Positions 39,996 to 50,462 of a stretch of 64,000 nt of DNA are shown here, one piece after another. The stretch is from Tistrella mobilis (GTDB lineage Bacteria > Pseudomonadota > Alphaproteobacteria > Tistrellales > Tistrellaceae), in contig NZ_JBBIAB010000004.1 of assembly GCF_039634785.1 (NCBI RefSeq), positions 248,001 through 312,000 on the forward strand, in the 5' to 3' direction. Position numbers and translations under genes: made by a program. The notes beneath the pieces are model-generated. The model ran no database searches and was not told the origin of the DNA. It was given only the letters and a program-made list of their open reading frames with translations. Position 1 is the stretch's first letter, and each line of letters starts with the position of its first letter.

Positions 39996-42221
39996 TCAGC
40001 CCGTCAGCTTGTCGGCGGGCTGCACCTGACCATCCAGCATCACCCGGTTGCGGCCGGCATGCTTCGCGGCGTAGAGCGCGGCATCCGCAGCCGCGATCAG
40101 GCGGCCATCGTCGGTCACCGTGTCGGGGAAGACCGCAACGCCGAGCGAGATGGTGACCGGCCCCAATGCCGCATCGCCGCTTTCTTCCACCGTCCCGGCC
40201 AGGGCACGGCGGAAGGCGTCGGCCCGTGCCGCGGCATCGGCGGCGGTGGCGCCCGGCATCAGGATCAGGAATTCCTCGCCGCCATAGCGGCAGACCACAT
40301 CGCTGCGGCGGAAGTGATCGGCCATCACCCGGGCGGTCATCCGCAGCACCCGATCGCCGGCCTCGTGGCCGTGGGCATCGTTGAAGCGCTTGAAATGGTC
40401 GATATCGGCCATCACCGCCGCCAGCGGCCGGCCGTCGCGGCGCGCCACGGCAACCTCGCGGACCAGGGTTTCGTCTGCGAAACGACGGTTGTAAAGGCCG
40501 GTCAGCGGATCGCGGATGGTCATGCCGCGCAGCGTCTCGCGCAGCTTGACGTTGGCGATCGACAACGCCACGCGGTCGAGGGCCGCGATTTCGTCTTCGG
40601 CCCAGTCGGTGCGGTCGTCGACGCCATCGCGTTCCAGCGTGATCATTCCCAGGATCTCGCCATGGGCGATCAGCGGCACGCAGAGATGCCGCCCCGGTAC
40701 GCCGTCCAGATGCCGGCAGATCGGCATCGTGCCCTCCGCCCGGCTGACATGGGCATGGCCCAGGCGCAGCGACCAGCAGTCGTCCTCGGTGATGCTGTGC
40801 CCGGGCAGCAGGGGCTCGCCCCACAGCGCCGCCGGTTCCAGCGCGGTCTGGCCCGGCCGGTGCAGGAAGGCCCGGCCGCGATCGCCGTTCGACAGCGACG
40901 GCATCATCCGCGCCAGCACGCCCATCGCCTCGTCGACCGAGGCGCAGGACTGGATGAGATCGGTCATCCGACCGGCGATCCGCTCGCGGTTGCGGCCGCG
41001 CTCCAGGTCACGCGCCCGCAGGCGCGCCGCCTCGTGCGCATCCGCCAGTTCAGCCGTGCGCGCCGCCACCGTCCGCTCCATGCCCGCCAGGGCGCGCTGC
41101 AGCGCTTCTTCCGCCCGGTTGCGCTGGGTCTCGCGCTCGGCCAGATCGGCGAAAAGAGCATCCAGGGTGGAGGCCAGATCGCTGATTTCGCGCACCTTCG
41201 AGACATCCGGAATATGGCGGGGCGCCTCTCCCCTGGCCATGGCCTTGGCATAATGCGACAGGCGGCCGAGCGGACGCACCAGCACCATGCGCATCACCGC
41301 CATCGACAGGATAACCAGGCCGGCCGCCAGCCAGAGCGCCAGGACGAAATTGCTCGACATCAGCGCCCGGACCGGGCCGAACAGCCGTGCCTCGTCCATT
41401 GAGATCCCGATGGTCAGCGCCTCTTCGCCGAAGGACACCGTCTCCAGCATCATCACCCGTTCGGGCAGGTCCTGCACGGCGGGAAGGCCGAGAATCGGGA
41501 TCGCCGAGCCGGCGTCGGCAGCCAGAGCCGCACCAAGCCCCTGCGACTGCAGGTGAGGCGCGGTTTCCTTCGGATCCGGCGGCGGCAGCGGGCCGGCATG
41601 GGTGACCAGCGCTCCCTCGGGCGACCAGAGCGTCACCCCGGTATCCGCCGGCAGCTCTGCCCGGATCCCCTGCACGAAGGCCAGCAGGTCGATCGACGCC
41701 CCGACCATGGCGACCGGCCGGCCCTGCGCATCGCGGACCGGCATCACCACCGGCAGAATCGGACGACCATTGGCGAGGCCGGGCAGCCAGCCTGCGACCA
41801 GGGGATCGGTGGCCCGCATGCCGGCCGCGAAATAGGGCCGCGCCCCCAGGCTGGCCGGCTGGCCGTCCGCCGAGGGGATCGGCCGTGCCGAGCAGACGAT
41901 CCGGCCTGAGAGGTCGGTGACGAACATGTTGTTGTAGATCGGTCGCAGATGCACCAGCTGGGCGAAGCGCGCATCACAATCCGGATCATTCATGCCCGGC
42001 ACGCCGCCCGCCGCCATCGCCGCGATCAGCTGCCGGGCGGCATCGATCCGCTGGCGCAGCTCCTGAGCGGCGGTATGCGTCGTCACCGAAAACTGCTCGC
42101 CGACGCGCTGTTGATCCAGCCGGCCGGTGGTGATCACCGACCAGCCCAGAACCGCCATCAGGGGCAGGACGGTCATGACCGTCAGTGCCAGTGCCAGCTG
42201 TCTGATACCAATGTTTCGCAT
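39996..42221 (-). CDS. Membrane-bound diguanylate cyclase with sensor domain
   Basis: The 741-residue product probably makes c-di-GMP in response to an external signal. A first membrane segment lies at about 12-30, a periplasmic Cache-type sensor at about 35-300, and a second membrane segment at about 310-332. A HAMP-like linker and coiled coil follow, then a GAF-like region (about 430-575), and a GGDEF domain (about 580-735) with the active GGEEF. RRSD lies 5 residues before GGEEF, which fits the RxxD product-inhibition site. The Asp of LAAVMADIDHFKRFND is present for metal binding. The start is the ATG at 42221; the longer frame adds a Cys-rich N-terminus not like a sensor. Confidence 0.9.
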   Translation of the reverse strand: MRNIGIRQLALALTVMTVLPLMAVLGWSVITTGRLDQQRVGEQFSVTTHTAAQELRQRIDAARQLIAAMAAGGVPGMNDPDCDARFAQLVHLRPIYNNMFVTDLSGRIVCSARPIPSADGQPASLGARPYFAAGMRATDPLVAGWLPGLANGRPILPVVMPVRDAQGRPVAMVGASIDLLAFVQGIRAELPADTGVTLWSPEGALVTHAGPLPPPDPKETAPHLQSQGLGAALAADAGSAIPILGLPAVQDLPERVMMLETVSFGEEALTIGISMDEARLFGPVRALMSSNFVLALWLAAGLVILSMAVMRMVLVRPLGRLSHYAKAMARGEAPRHIPDVSKVREISDLASTLDALFADLAERETQRNRAEEALQRALAGMERTVAARTAELADAHEAARLRARDLERGRNRERIAGRMTDLIQSCASVDEAMGVLARMMPSLSNGDRGRAFLHRPGQTALEPAALWGEPLLPGHSITEDDCWSLRLGHAHVSRAEGTMPICRHLDGVPGRHLCVPLIAHGEILGMITLERDGVDDRTDWAEDEIAALDRVALSIANVKLRETLRGMTIRDPLTGLYNRRFADETLVREVAVARRDGRPLAAVMADIDHFKRFNDAHGHEAGDRVLRMTARVMADHFRRSDVVCRYGGEEFLILMPGATAADAAARADAFRRALAGTVEESGDAALGPVTISLGVAVFPDTVTDDGRLIAAADAALYAAKHAGRNRVMLDGQVQPADKLTG

Positions 42222-42374
42222 GGCCTCACTTCGGGTCGCCGCCTCTTGCCCAAAGATCCCGAAGTCATGCAAATTGCAGCGTGCATTCCTTCGGCAAAAC
42301 TCCCGCCAACAGACAGGTATAATGATGTGCCGCGGCCTGCACAACAGCATCCTTGTTAAATCAAAACACGCTGT

Positions 42375-43196
42375 TCATTCAAACACCGGATGAACCACCG
42401 GAGCGGGAAAGATATCGTCCAGGCGCCCGGTCAGCCTGTAAGCGAGCAGACCCAGCCACTCACGCGCCGCCGTATGGATCTGCCACAGGCGATCGACGAA
42501 CCGATAGTCGTTCCACCCCCAGATCGGGCCCGGAGCATTGTAGTCCACCGGGTATGCCTGGACATTCCAGCCATCGGCTATGAACACGCCGTATGATCTC
42601 GGCATATGATACGCACTGGTGATCAGGATCCAGGGGCGACCTGCCACGTCCCCGACGAGGCTGCGACTGAAGGTCGCGTTCTCCCAGGTATCCCGGCTGC
42701 GGCCTTCGATGACGAGGCGATCGGCCGGCACCCCCAGATCCCGCAGCAGCGCCTCGGCCACCGGCCCGCCGCTCGCCTCGGGATCGCTGTAGAAGCCGCT
42801 GCCGCCGGTGAAGACCACCGGCAGGTCGGGGCGCAGCCGGGACAGGATCGCCGCCTCGATGAAGCGTTCGGCCCCCGATCCGACCGCAGGCTGGCCATGG
42901 GCCCGGGTCAACCGCCCGTCTTCGGCGCCGCCGAGAACGATGATGCCGGCGAAATCCCCATCAACGACCGCCTGTCGCTCCATCTGTGGGAACCGATCCT
43001 CCAGAGGAGAGAGAAGCCAGTTATCCAACGGCGTGAAGAGCATCACGATCAGGGCGAGCCCGCCGGCGGTGCCGCAGAACCGTGCCAGACGGCGCAGACC
43101 CAGCCAGCGGATCAGGGGCGCCGCCGACAGCATGATCAGCACCAGCGTGACCGGCAGGATCAGATGCCCGACCAGCTTCGACAGCGAAAAGAACAT
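42375..43196 (-). CDS. YdcF/ElyC-type DUF218 membrane protein
   Basis: A 273-residue inner-membrane protein. Two membrane helices span about residues 8-28 and 40-60. A soluble DUF218 domain follows with GIIVLGGAEDGRL, TGGSGFYSD, EGRSRDTWENATFS, ILITSAYHMPRSYGVF. These match the SanA/YdcF/ElyC group linked to cell-wall and envelope metabolism. The start is the ATG at 43196. It is oriented with the diguanylate cyclase gene, 153 bases upstream of it. Confidence 0.85.
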   Translation of the reverse strand: MFFSLSKLVGHLILPVTLVLIMLSAAPLIRWLGLRRLARFCGTAGGLALIVMLFTPLDNWLLSPLEDRFPQMERQAVVDGDFAGIIVLGGAEDGRLTRAHGQPAVGSGAERFIEAAILSRLRPDLPVVFTGGSGFYSDPEASGGPVAEALLRDLGVPADRLVIEGRSRDTWENATFSRSLVGDVAGRPWILITSAYHMPRSYGVFIADGWNVQAYPVDYNAPGPIWGWNDYRFVDRLWQIHTAAREWLGLLAYRLTGRLDDIFPAPVVHPVFE

Positions 43197-43393
43197 GGTC
43201 GGAAATCCTGTCCGTGATGGGGTGGCGCAGACACCGGTCAAGCCGGCGTCCGCCCAAGCCGGATACGCATTCCGTAATCATTTATCAACCCTCTCAGCCT
43301 TAAGATTTCGTATCGGTTCGCCTCACGGCCGGCGACAGGCCGTGGGCGAACCCCAGAAAAGTGTCACGAACCAACAGGTTGGTCCCTCATATC

Positions 43394-44743
43394 ATGGCTT
43401 CGCCCGTCACCGCTTCCGCGCTCGACGCCGAGCGTCTGCGTTTCCTCGGCATCGATGCCGCCACCATCGCCGATCTCGCTTTGGTCCGGCCGGTGATCGA
43501 GGCGGAGATCGAGGATCTTCTGGACGTTTTCTACCGCACGCTCGCGACCTACCCGCCGATGCAGGCGCTGATCGCGAAGCCGGGGATGGTCGACCATCTG
43601 AAAACGTCCCAGAAGGCGCATTGGACGGCGCTGATGTCCGGGCGGTTCGACGCCGACTATGTCGCGCGCGCCACCCGGATCGGCAATGCTCATGTCCGCA
43701 TCGGGCTGGAGCCGCGCTGGTATATGGGCGGTTATCAGATGGTGCTGCAGCGCCTGCTGGCCGCCATTTCGCGAAGCTATCGCTGGTCGCACGACAAGCG
43801 GGAGCGGGCCATGTCGGCAGTGAGCCGGGTGGTGTTCCTGGACATGGATCTGGCGATGGAGCAGTACATCACCGGCGTCATGGCGCAGGTGCGCGCAGCA
43901 CGTCTTGAAGCGGCGCGTGAACTCGACGCCTCGATCCGCGGCGTGGTCGAGGATCTGACCCAGACGGTCGGCCGGCTGGGCGGTGCCTCGAACGGGCTGA
44001 CCAGTGCGGCCGACATGGCGCGGTCCGAAGCGAGCAGCGTGGCCGGCGCCGCAGAGCAGGCCGCCGCCAATGTCGATGCGGTGGCCGCCGCATCCGAGGA
44101 ATTGTCGCGCTCGATCAGCGAGATCGCCGGTCAGGTGTCGCAGTCGTCGGAAATCGCCCGGCAGGCGGTAGAGGATGCCCGCCAGACCACGACCACCGTC
44201 TCGGGCATGCTGGGTGCCGCCGGCAAGGTGGGCGAAATCGTCCAGCTGATCAACGACATCGCCGAACAGACCAATCTTCTGGCGCTGAACGCCACCATCG
44301 AGGCGGCGCGCGCCGGCGAGGCCGGCAAGGGCTTCGCCGTGGTCGCGGGCGAGGTGAAGAACCTCGCCGCCCAGACGGCACGCGCGACCGAGGACATCAG
44401 CGCCCAGGTCGGCGACATGCGCAATGTCGCCTCGGCCACCGCCCAGGCGATCGACAAGATTGCCGAAACCATCCGGCGGATGAACGAGATCGCAACCGGT
44501 GTCGCCGCGGCGGTGGAGGAACAGAGCGCCGCCACCCGCGATATCGCGCTCAACATTCAGCAGGTCTCGTCCGGCACCCGCGAGGTGACCCGCGGCGTGT
44601 CGGGCATCGAGCGGGTGAACGCCGATACCAAGACGGCCGCGGACGAAGTGGCCGAAACCGCCCGGATGCTGGAGGTCCGCGCCAACCATCTGTCGACCGA
44701 GATGACCGGCTTCATGAACCGGCTGCGGGCCAACCGCGACTGA
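43394..44743 (+). CDS. Globin-coupled chemoreceptor (HemAT-like)
   Basis: A soluble methyl-accepting protein of 449 residues with a protoglobin sensor domain (about 10-165). The likely proximal heme ligand is H76 in [35 protein letters not shown] follows, as in HemAT. No membrane segment is present. The signalling domain (about 200-449) has the hairpin tip [40 protein letters not shown]. It should sense oxygen or another gas and feed CheA. The ATG at 43394 is my choice; a GTG at 43361 is possible. I see no clear sigma-28-type promoter. Confidence 0.92.
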   Translation: MASPVTASALDAERLRFLGIDAATIADLALVRPVIEAEIEDLLDVFYRTLATYPPMQALIAKPGMVDHLKTSQKAHWTALMSGRFDADYVARATRIGNAHVRIGLEPRWYMGGYQMVLQRLLAAISRSYRWSHDKRERAMSAVSRVVFLDMDLAMEQYITGVMAQVRAARLEAARELDASIRGVVEDLTQTVGRLGGASNGLTSAADMARSEASSVAGAAEQAAANVDAVAAASEELSRSISEIAGQVSQSSEIARQAVEDARQTTTTVSGMLGAAGKVGEIVQLINDIAEQTNLLALNATIEAARAGEAGKGFAVVAGEVKNLAAQTARATEDISAQVGDMRNVASATAQAIDKIAETIRRMNEIATGVAAAVEEQSAATRDIALNIQQVSSGTREVTRGVSGIERVNADTKTAADEVAETARMLEVRANHLSTEMTGFMNRLRANRD

Positions 44744-44798
44744 CGGAGCATTGAGCCCTGACCATTGACCGGACAAGGCGCACCCGCGTCCGGTTGAG

Positions 44799-44835
44799 GA
44801 ACGCCCGCAGGACCGGAGGGGGCCTGCGGGCGTTC
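44799..44835. terminator. Hairpin between receptor and AraC genes
   Basis: A perfect 13-bp stem (44799-44811 with 44823-44835, GAACGCCCGCAGG) around an 11-base loop lies between convergent genes. The stem end overlaps the AraC gene's stop region (44841). It could serve both directions. Confidence 0.7.
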
Positions 44836-44840
44836 GTCGT

Positions 44841-45842
44841 TCAAAGCCGCAGGGTCTCCGACGGCCGTTCGCCGAACCGGGCGCGATAGCTGCGGGCGAA
44901 TTCCCCCAGATTGACATAGCCCAGCGCATAGGCGGCGCGCGATACGGTCATGTCCGACCCGCCCGCCTGCAGCAGGCGGCGCACTTCCTGCAGGCGGCGT
45001 TCGCGCAGGAAGGCGCTGGGGGTATAGCCGCGGAAGCGCCTGAAGGCGTCGGTCAGGCTGCGCAGGCTGACGCCCGCCGCCCGGGCGACCTCGGTCATGG
45101 CCGGCGGGCTGGCCGCATGCTCGGCCATGTAGGCTTCGGCAAGCCTCACATGGCGCGGCACCACGCTGCGCCCCGGCTCGGCGGGGTCGAGCCCGGCCCG
45201 GGCGGCCCAGTCGTTCAGCAGATGAAGGCAGACCGTCTGCTCCAGATGCCGGCCGACCCGGTCGGCCGCCAGCCGGTCCGGCGCCTCTGCGATCGCCCGG
45301 ACCAGATATTCCATCAGCGCAAGCCAGGCCGAGCCCCGACCGCCGATCCGGCATTTGTGCTGCCAGAGCGCATCGCCCGGCACGAAACCCAGCCAGTCGC
45401 GGCAGGCCTGTTCCAGCACCGCGTGCGGGATGGTCAGGTTCAGCTGCAAATGGTCGGGGTCGAAATCGATCAGATGGTCGATGCGGCTGCAATCGGCCAC
45501 GAAGCTTTCGCCGATGCCGGTATCCTCGAATTGCCGTGCGGTCGCGGCGTGGCGGGCATTGCCGGCGATGGTGGTCAGCACCACCGCATTGCCGGCATCC
45601 TCGGACCAGTCCTGCACGCGGACCGGAATGCCATAGGCGAAGCGGGTGACGATGATCCGCCCCACCCGCGCCGAATGCATGGTCGAATCCGGCGTCGCCG
45701 CCATGCCCGTGGGCGCCACCCGATAGGGCATGTAGACCCGGTTCGACCAGTCGCGGATCTCGTCCCAGTCGCGGGAATTCACCTTGTGATGCTGGCGGAT
45801 CGGGTTGCCCCGGGCGTCATAGATCAGCGCATCTTTCAGCAT
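44841..45842 (-). CDS. AraC-family transcriptional regulator
   Basis: A 333-residue regulator. The N-terminal part resembles AraC-binding-like domains ([32 protein letters not shown]). The C-terminal AraC domain (about 230-330) has two helix-turn-helices: [36 protein letters not shown] and [20 protein letters not shown]. It is divergent from the serine hydrolase at 46119. Two direct repeats in the gap are candidate binding sites. Confidence 0.92.
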   Translation of the reverse strand: MLKDALIYDARGNPIRQHHKVNSRDWDEIRDWSNRVYMPYRVAPTGMAATPDSTMHSARVGRIIVTRFAYGIPVRVQDWSEDAGNAVVLTTIAGNARHAATARQFEDTGIGESFVADCSRIDHLIDFDPDHLQLNLTIPHAVLEQACRDWLGFVPGDALWQHKCRIGGRGSAWLALMEYLVRAIAEAPDRLAADRVGRHLEQTVCLHLLNDWAARAGLDPAEPGRSVVPRHVRLAEAYMAEHAASPPAMTEVARAAGVSLRSLTDAFRRFRGYTPSAFLRERRLQEVRRLLQAGGSDMTVSRAAYALGYVNLGEFARSYRARFGERPSETLRL

Positions 45843-45974
45843 GTGCCCGCCTCCCCTGTCGAAGCACGCAGACGTCTTCCTTCCCCCTGCCCCCTTTGCG
45901 GGTGGCGCTTTGCCATCACGATAGCGTCCCGACCCGGCGGCTGGCGAGTTTCAGGCGGGTCTGCGGTGCAGAAA

Positions 45975-46012
45975 CTGCCGATATCCGACAGGCGCTGCCG
46001 ATGCCGGATAGA
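45975..46012. promoter_or_regulatory. Direct repeats between AraC gene and serine hydrolase
   Basis: CTGCCGATATCCGACAGG (45975-45992) and CTGCCGATGCCGGATAGA (45995-46012) are spaced exactly 20 bases apart, two helical turns. Such spaced direct repeats are typical of AraC-type operators. They lie in the 276-base divergent gap (45843-46118). Confidence 0.5.
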
Positions 46013-46118
46013 GACGGGCCGCCCCTGCCCGCTACCCTTGCCCGCCATGGGCCCCAAGGTCGAACCCCGCCCGGATCGAGAGCGGAGAGGCCTGAGGCTC
46101 CGTCCAGGGAGGATGGCA

Positions 46119-47297
46119 ATGACCGAGACATTGAAGACCGCCGCCGATGCGGTGCTGAACCGGGCCGTGACCGAGGGCCCCGGTCTGCCGGGCGTGGTGG
46201 CCGTGGCGACCGATCGCGCGGGCGACATCTATCGGGGGGCCGCAGGCCTCCGCGCCGCGGGCGGGGATGCGCCGATGACGGCGGACACCGTCTTCGCGAT
46301 CTTCTCCACCACCAAGGCACTGACCGGCACGGCCGTGTTGCAGCTGGTGGAAGACGGCCTGCTCGACCTCGACGCGCCGGCGCGCGACTATCTGCCGGCG
46401 CTGGGCCGGGTGCAGGTGATCGAGGGTTTCGATGCCGATGGCAGCCCGCGGCTGCGGGCGCCGCGGCGCGAGATCACCACCCGCATGCTGCTGCTGCACA
46501 CCGCCGGCTTCGGCTATGACTTCTTCAACCCGGTCTACGAGCGCCTGGCCACCACAAGGGGCCAGCCGAGCGTGATCACCGCCACGGCGGCGGCGCTCGA
46601 TACGCCGCTGCTGTTCGATCCGGGCGAGGCCTGGGAATATGGCAGCAATATCGATCAGGCCGGGCGGGTGGTAGAGGCGATCACCGGCCGCCGCCTGGGC
46701 GAGGTGATGCAGAGCCGGATCCTGGACCCGCTGGGCATGACCGACACCGCCTTCACCATGACCGCCGACATGCGTGCGCGGCTGGCGGCGATGCATCAGC
46801 GCGGGGCCGATGGCAGCCTGACGCCCCTGCCCGACTTCATGCTGCCCCAGGATCCCGAGATCCATATGGGCGGCCATGGCCTGCAATCGACCGCCACCGA
46901 CTACACGAAATTCATCCGCATGTGGCTGAATGACGGTATGGGCCCCGAGGGCCCGGTGCTGCGGCCCGAGACCGTGCGGATGGCGGAACAGAACGGGCTG
47001 GGCGAGATGAAGATCAAGATGCTGCCCGGCGTGATCCCCGCCCTGTCGAACGACGCCGAGTTTTTCCCCGGCATGCCCAAATCCTGGGGGCTGACCTTCA
47101 TGATCAACGACGAGCCCGCCCCCACCGGCCGGCCGGCGGGCGCGCTCGCCTGGGCGGGGCTCGCCAATCTCTTCTACTGGATCGACCGGCAGAACGGGCT
47201 CGGCGGATTCTGGGCGACGCAGATCCTGCCCTTCGCCGATGCCGCCTCGGTCGGCGGCTATCTCGCCTTCGAAACCGCGGTCTATCGCCACAGTTGA
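46119..47297 (+). CDS. Serine hydrolase of the class C beta-lactamase/EstB family
   Basis: The 392-residue product has the SxxK motif S63-T-T-K66 and the YxN motif (YGSN near residue 168), as in AmpC, EstB and 6-aminohexanoate-dimer hydrolase. An HTAGF motif follows the first. No signal peptide is seen, so it may be a cytosolic esterase rather than a beta-lactamase. I start at the ATG at 46119 because AGGGAGG lies about 7 bases upstream. The substrate is unknown; it is probably controlled by the divergent AraC protein. Confidence 0.88.
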   Translation: MTETLKTAADAVLNRAVTEGPGLPGVVAVATDRAGDIYRGAAGLRAAGGDAPMTADTVFAIFSTTKALTGTAVLQLVEDGLLDLDAPARDYLPALGRVQVIEGFDADGSPRLRAPRREITTRMLLLHTAGFGYDFFNPVYERLATTRGQPSVITATAAALDTPLLFDPGEAWEYGSNIDQAGRVVEAITGRRLGEVMQSRILDPLGMTDTAFTMTADMRARLAAMHQRGADGSLTPLPDFMLPQDPEIHMGGHGLQSTATDYTKFIRMWLNDGMGPEGPVLRPETVRMAEQNGLGEMKIKMLPGVIPALSNDAEFFPGMPKSWGLTFMINDEPAPTGRPAGALAWAGLANLFYWIDRQNGLGGFWATQILPFADAASVGGYLAFETAVYRHS

Positions 47298-47312
47298 CGG
47301 GGACAAAAACAG

Positions 47313-47339
47313 GGGGCGGCGCCGTGACGGTGCCGCCCC
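47313..47339. terminator. Terminator between convergent genes
   Basis: A 12-bp stem (47313-47324 with 47328-47339, one G:T pair) with a TGA loop. Five A precede it and TT follows. It lies between the serine hydrolase and pepN stops and probably serves both. Confidence 0.7.
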
Positions 47340-47360
47340 TTCCCGGTCAGTCGCGCGACA

Positions 47361-50024
47361 TCAGGCCAGCGACTTGCTGACCATCTCGTAGACATCGCGC
47401 GACAGGCCCTGGCGGGCGGCGATGCGCTCCAGCGCCTGGCGCATCAGGGCCTGACGCTGGTCGTCATAGCGCCGCCAGCGCTTGAACGGGCCCACCAGCC
47501 GGGCCGCGATCTGCGGGTTGCTGGCGTCCAGCGTGATGATCTGATCGGCCAGGAAGTCATAGCCGCGGCCCGAGGCCTCGTGGAAGCCGCGCGGATTGCT
47601 GGCGGCAAAAGCGCCGATCAGAGAGCGCACCCGGTTGGGGTTGCGCATCGAAAAGGCCGGATGCTCCATCAGCTTCAGCACATGGTCCAGCGCATTGGCG
47701 CGCGAGGCCGTCGCCTGAACCATGAACCATTTGTCGACCACCAGCGGCTCGTCCTTCCAGCGGGCATAGAAGGCGTCGAAGGCCGGCTGCGACAGCGCGT
47801 CTTCCTGGTCGGCCAGGACCAGCAGCCCGCCCAGCGCATCGGTCATGTTGTCGGCGGTCTCGAAGCGCCGGCGGGCGCGTTCCAGCCCTGCCGCACCGCC
47901 CGGGGCGCCCAGATAGGCCAGGCACAGATTGGCCAGCGACCGCCGGCCCACCGAGGCGGGATCGAAGCTGTAGGGCTTGCCCGCATCCTCGGCCGCCAGC
48001 CGGTCGAAGACCTCCAGCAGCAGCCCTTCCAGGCTGCGGCCGATCTCGCGCCGGACGAACTGCCGGGCGGCGGTGATGCCCTCGACATCGATCCTGGTCA
48101 TGGTCTCGGCCAGATAGCTTTCGCCCGGCAGGGTCAACGCCTCGGCGATCAGGGCCGGATCCAGGCTTTCATCGCCGATCGTGCGGGCGAAGGCATCGCG
48201 GAAATCCGCGGGCAGCACCAGCGGCCGGCCGGCGGCGACATCGGCGATCAGGCGGTGGATCACCCGGATCGCATAGGTCTGCGCCGCCTCCCACCGGTTG
48301 AAGGCGTCGTCGTCATGGCCCATCAGGAAGGCCAGATCGGCATCTTCCGCGCGCGTCTCCAGCTTAACGGGGGCCGAGAAACCGCGGAGCAGCGAGGGCA
48401 CCGGCCGTTCGGCCACATCGGCGAAGGTGAAGCGGGTGACGCGATCCTCCAGCACCAGCACCCGCTCGGTCTGGCCGGCTTCGGGTGCATCCGCCGCCTC
48501 GTTCGCCAGCCTGAGCGCGAGCGGCGCGCCGTCGGCGCCGATCAGCGCGGTGCGCACGGGGATCACCATCGGCTTCTTCACCGGCTGGCCGGGGGTCGGC
48601 TTCAGGGTCTGGGTGAAGGTCAGCTCGAAGCTGCGGCTTTCGGGGTCGTGGCGGGTTTCGACCGAAACCTCGGGCGTGCCGGCCTGGACGTACCAGCGGA
48701 AGAAATCGCCGAGGTCCAGCTCGTTGGCATCGGCATGGGCGCGGACGAAATCCTCGCAGGTCACCGCCTGGCCGTCATGACGCTCGAAATAAAGATCCAT
48801 GCCCCGGGCGAAGGCCTCGGGCCCGATCAGGGTGTGAAGCATGCGGATCACCTCGGCGCCCTTGTTGTAGACGGTCGAGGTGTAGAAGTTGCTGATCTCT
48901 ATATAGCTGTCGGGCCGGACGGGATGGGCGGTCGGCCCGGCATCTTCGGGGAACTGGGCGGCACGCAGCACCCGCACGTCGTGGATGCGCGACACGGCCG
49001 CCGACTGGTGGTCGGCCACGAACTGCTGCTCGCGGAAAACGGTCAGCCCTTCCTTCAGGCTGAGCTGGAACCAGTCGCGGCAGGTGATGCGGTTGCCGGT
49101 CCAGTTGTGGAAGTATTCATGCGCGACCACCGCCTCGATCCCGCCGTAATCGGAATCGGTCGCGGTGTCGGGGCGGGCCAGAATGTACTTCGAATTGAAG
49201 ACGTTGAGACCCTTGTTCTCCATCGCCCCCATGTTGAAGTCGTCGACCGCGACGATCATGTAGATGTCGAGATCGTATTCCCGGCCATAGGCCTGCTCGT
49301 CCCAGACCATCGCCTTCTTCAGCGAGGCCATGGCGTGCTCGCATTTGTCGGCGTTGCGCGGCTCCACATACAGCCGGAGAGAGACGTCGCGGCCGCTCAT
49401 GGTGGTGAACGGGCTTTCGCAGAGCGCCAGATCGCCCGCCACCAGGGCGAAGAGATAGCTGGGCTTCGGGAACGGGTCTTCCCAGGTGATGTGCCGGAGC
49501 CCGTCCTCGCCGATCTCGTCGGCCACCGGGTTGCCGTTGGACAGCATCACCGGCAGCACCGCCGGATCGCCGATGATGGTGGTGCGATAGCGCGCCATCA
49601 CATCGGGCCGGTCGGGGAAATAGGTGATCTTGCGGAAGCCTTCCGCCTCGCACTGGGTGCAGAAGATGCCGTTGGAGAGGTAGAGCCCTTCGAGCGCGGT
49701 GTTGCCCGCCGGGTCGATCTCGGTCACCACCGTCAGTTCGAAGGCGGCCGGGACCTTGCGGATCACCAGGCGTTCCTCTTCCTGCAGCCAGCGGTCGGGG
49801 CCGACGGGCGCACCGTCGATCGCGACCGAGACCAGCTTGAGCCCGGCGCCGTTCAGCACCAGCGGTGCATCGGCCGGCGTATCGGCGGTCCGCTCCATCC
49901 GCGAGACGGCGGTCACCCGGGTGGCATGCGGATCGAGCCGGAATTCCAGATCGATCGACGGCACCAGATAGGCCGGCGGGGTGTACTCGGAGAGCAGGAT
50001 GGTCTTCGGCGTATCGGTCTTCAT
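47361..50024 (-). CDS. pepN: Aminopeptidase N
   Basis: A zinc aminopeptidase of 887 residues that removes N-terminal amino acids. The substrate-binding GAMEN motif is at 266-270, the zinc site HEXXH at 302-306 (VAHEYFHNWTGNRITC), and the third ligand Glu should follow in LSLKEGLTVF. This matches the M1 family PepN length and order. It is cytosolic, with no signal peptide. A small tandem repeat and azlD lie upstream. Confidence 0.96.
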   Translation of the reverse strand: MKTDTPKTILLSEYTPPAYLVPSIDLEFRLDPHATRVTAVSRMERTADTPADAPLVLNGAGLKLVSVAIDGAPVGPDRWLQEEERLVIRKVPAAFELTVVTEIDPAGNTALEGLYLSNGIFCTQCEAEGFRKITYFPDRPDVMARYRTTIIGDPAVLPVMLSNGNPVADEIGEDGLRHITWEDPFPKPSYLFALVAGDLALCESPFTTMSGRDVSLRLYVEPRNADKCEHAMASLKKAMVWDEQAYGREYDLDIYMIVAVDDFNMGAMENKGLNVFNSKYILARPDTATDSDYGGIEAVVAHEYFHNWTGNRITCRDWFQLSLKEGLTVFREQQFVADHQSAAVSRIHDVRVLRAAQFPEDAGPTAHPVRPDSYIEISNFYTSTVYNKGAEVIRMLHTLIGPEAFARGMDLYFERHDGQAVTCEDFVRAHADANELDLGDFFRWYVQAGTPEVSVETRHDPESRSFELTFTQTLKPTPGQPVKKPMVIPVRTALIGADGAPLALRLANEAADAPEAGQTERVLVLEDRVTRFTFADVAERPVPSLLRGFSAPVKLETRAEDADLAFLMGHDDDAFNRWEAAQTYAIRVIHRLIADVAAGRPLVLPADFRDAFARTIGDESLDPALIAEALTLPGESYLAETMTRIDVEGITAARQFVRREIGRSLEGLLLEVFDRLAAEDAGKPYSFDPASVGRRSLANLCLAYLGAPGGAAGLERARRRFETADNMTDALGGLLVLADQEDALSQPAFDAFYARWKDEPLVVDKWFMVQATASRANALDHVLKLMEHPAFSMRNPNRVRSLIGAFAASNPRGFHEASGRGYDFLADQIITLDASNPQIAARLVGPFKRWRRYDDQRQALMRQALERIAARQGLSRDVYEMVSKSLA

Positions 50025-50100
50025 GCGCGTCCCGGTAGAAGCGAGGCGATGCCGGCCACCGGGCCGGCCTCATGCATCGATCCTGCACCCCCATGCCGCC

Positions 50101-50138
50101 GGGGGCAAGGGCGCATCGCCGGGGGCAAGGGCGCATCG
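50101..50138. repeat. Two-copy 20-bp tandem repeat
   Basis: GGGGGCAAGGGCGCATCG occurs at 50101-50118 and again at 50121-50138, a 20-bp period. It is in the gap between pepN (start 50024) and azlD (end 50142). It looks like slippage and has no other obvious meaning. Confidence 0.7.
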
Positions 50139-50141
50139 GCA

Positions 50142-50462
50142 TCAGCCGCCGACGATACCCCCGGCCATGGCCCAGGCGACGGCGATACCGATAACGACGG
50201 TGATGGCAAGCGGCGCCCGGGCGAAGGCGGCCGCCGCCGCGGCGCCGGCGACCGCCAGCCCGGCCGTTACCCCGCCCTCGATCTGGAACACGCCGGGCAC
50301 GATCAGCGCGCCCAGCGCGGCAAAGGGCACCGCATCCAGAAAGGCCTGAAGCCGGCGGCCGGGCCGCCAGCCTGCGGGCAGCAGCGCCGGCAGCACCCGC
50401 GGCACGGCGGTCGCCGCCGCCATGCCCAGGATGGTGATCAGCAGCAGGGTGTCCGACATCAT
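50142..50462 (-). CDS. azlD: Branched-chain amino acid exporter subunit AzlD
   Basis: The small membrane subunit of the AzlCD exporter: 106 residues, three to four helices, with LQAFLDAVPFAALGALIVPG typical of the family. The start ATG at 50462 overlaps the azlC stop (TGATG), so translation is coupled. Confidence 0.88.
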   Translation of the reverse strand: MMSDTLLLITILGMAAATAVPRVLPALLPAGWRPGRRLQAFLDAVPFAALGALIVPGVFQIEGGVTAGLAVAGAAAAAAFARAPLAITVVIGIAVAWAMAGGIVGG

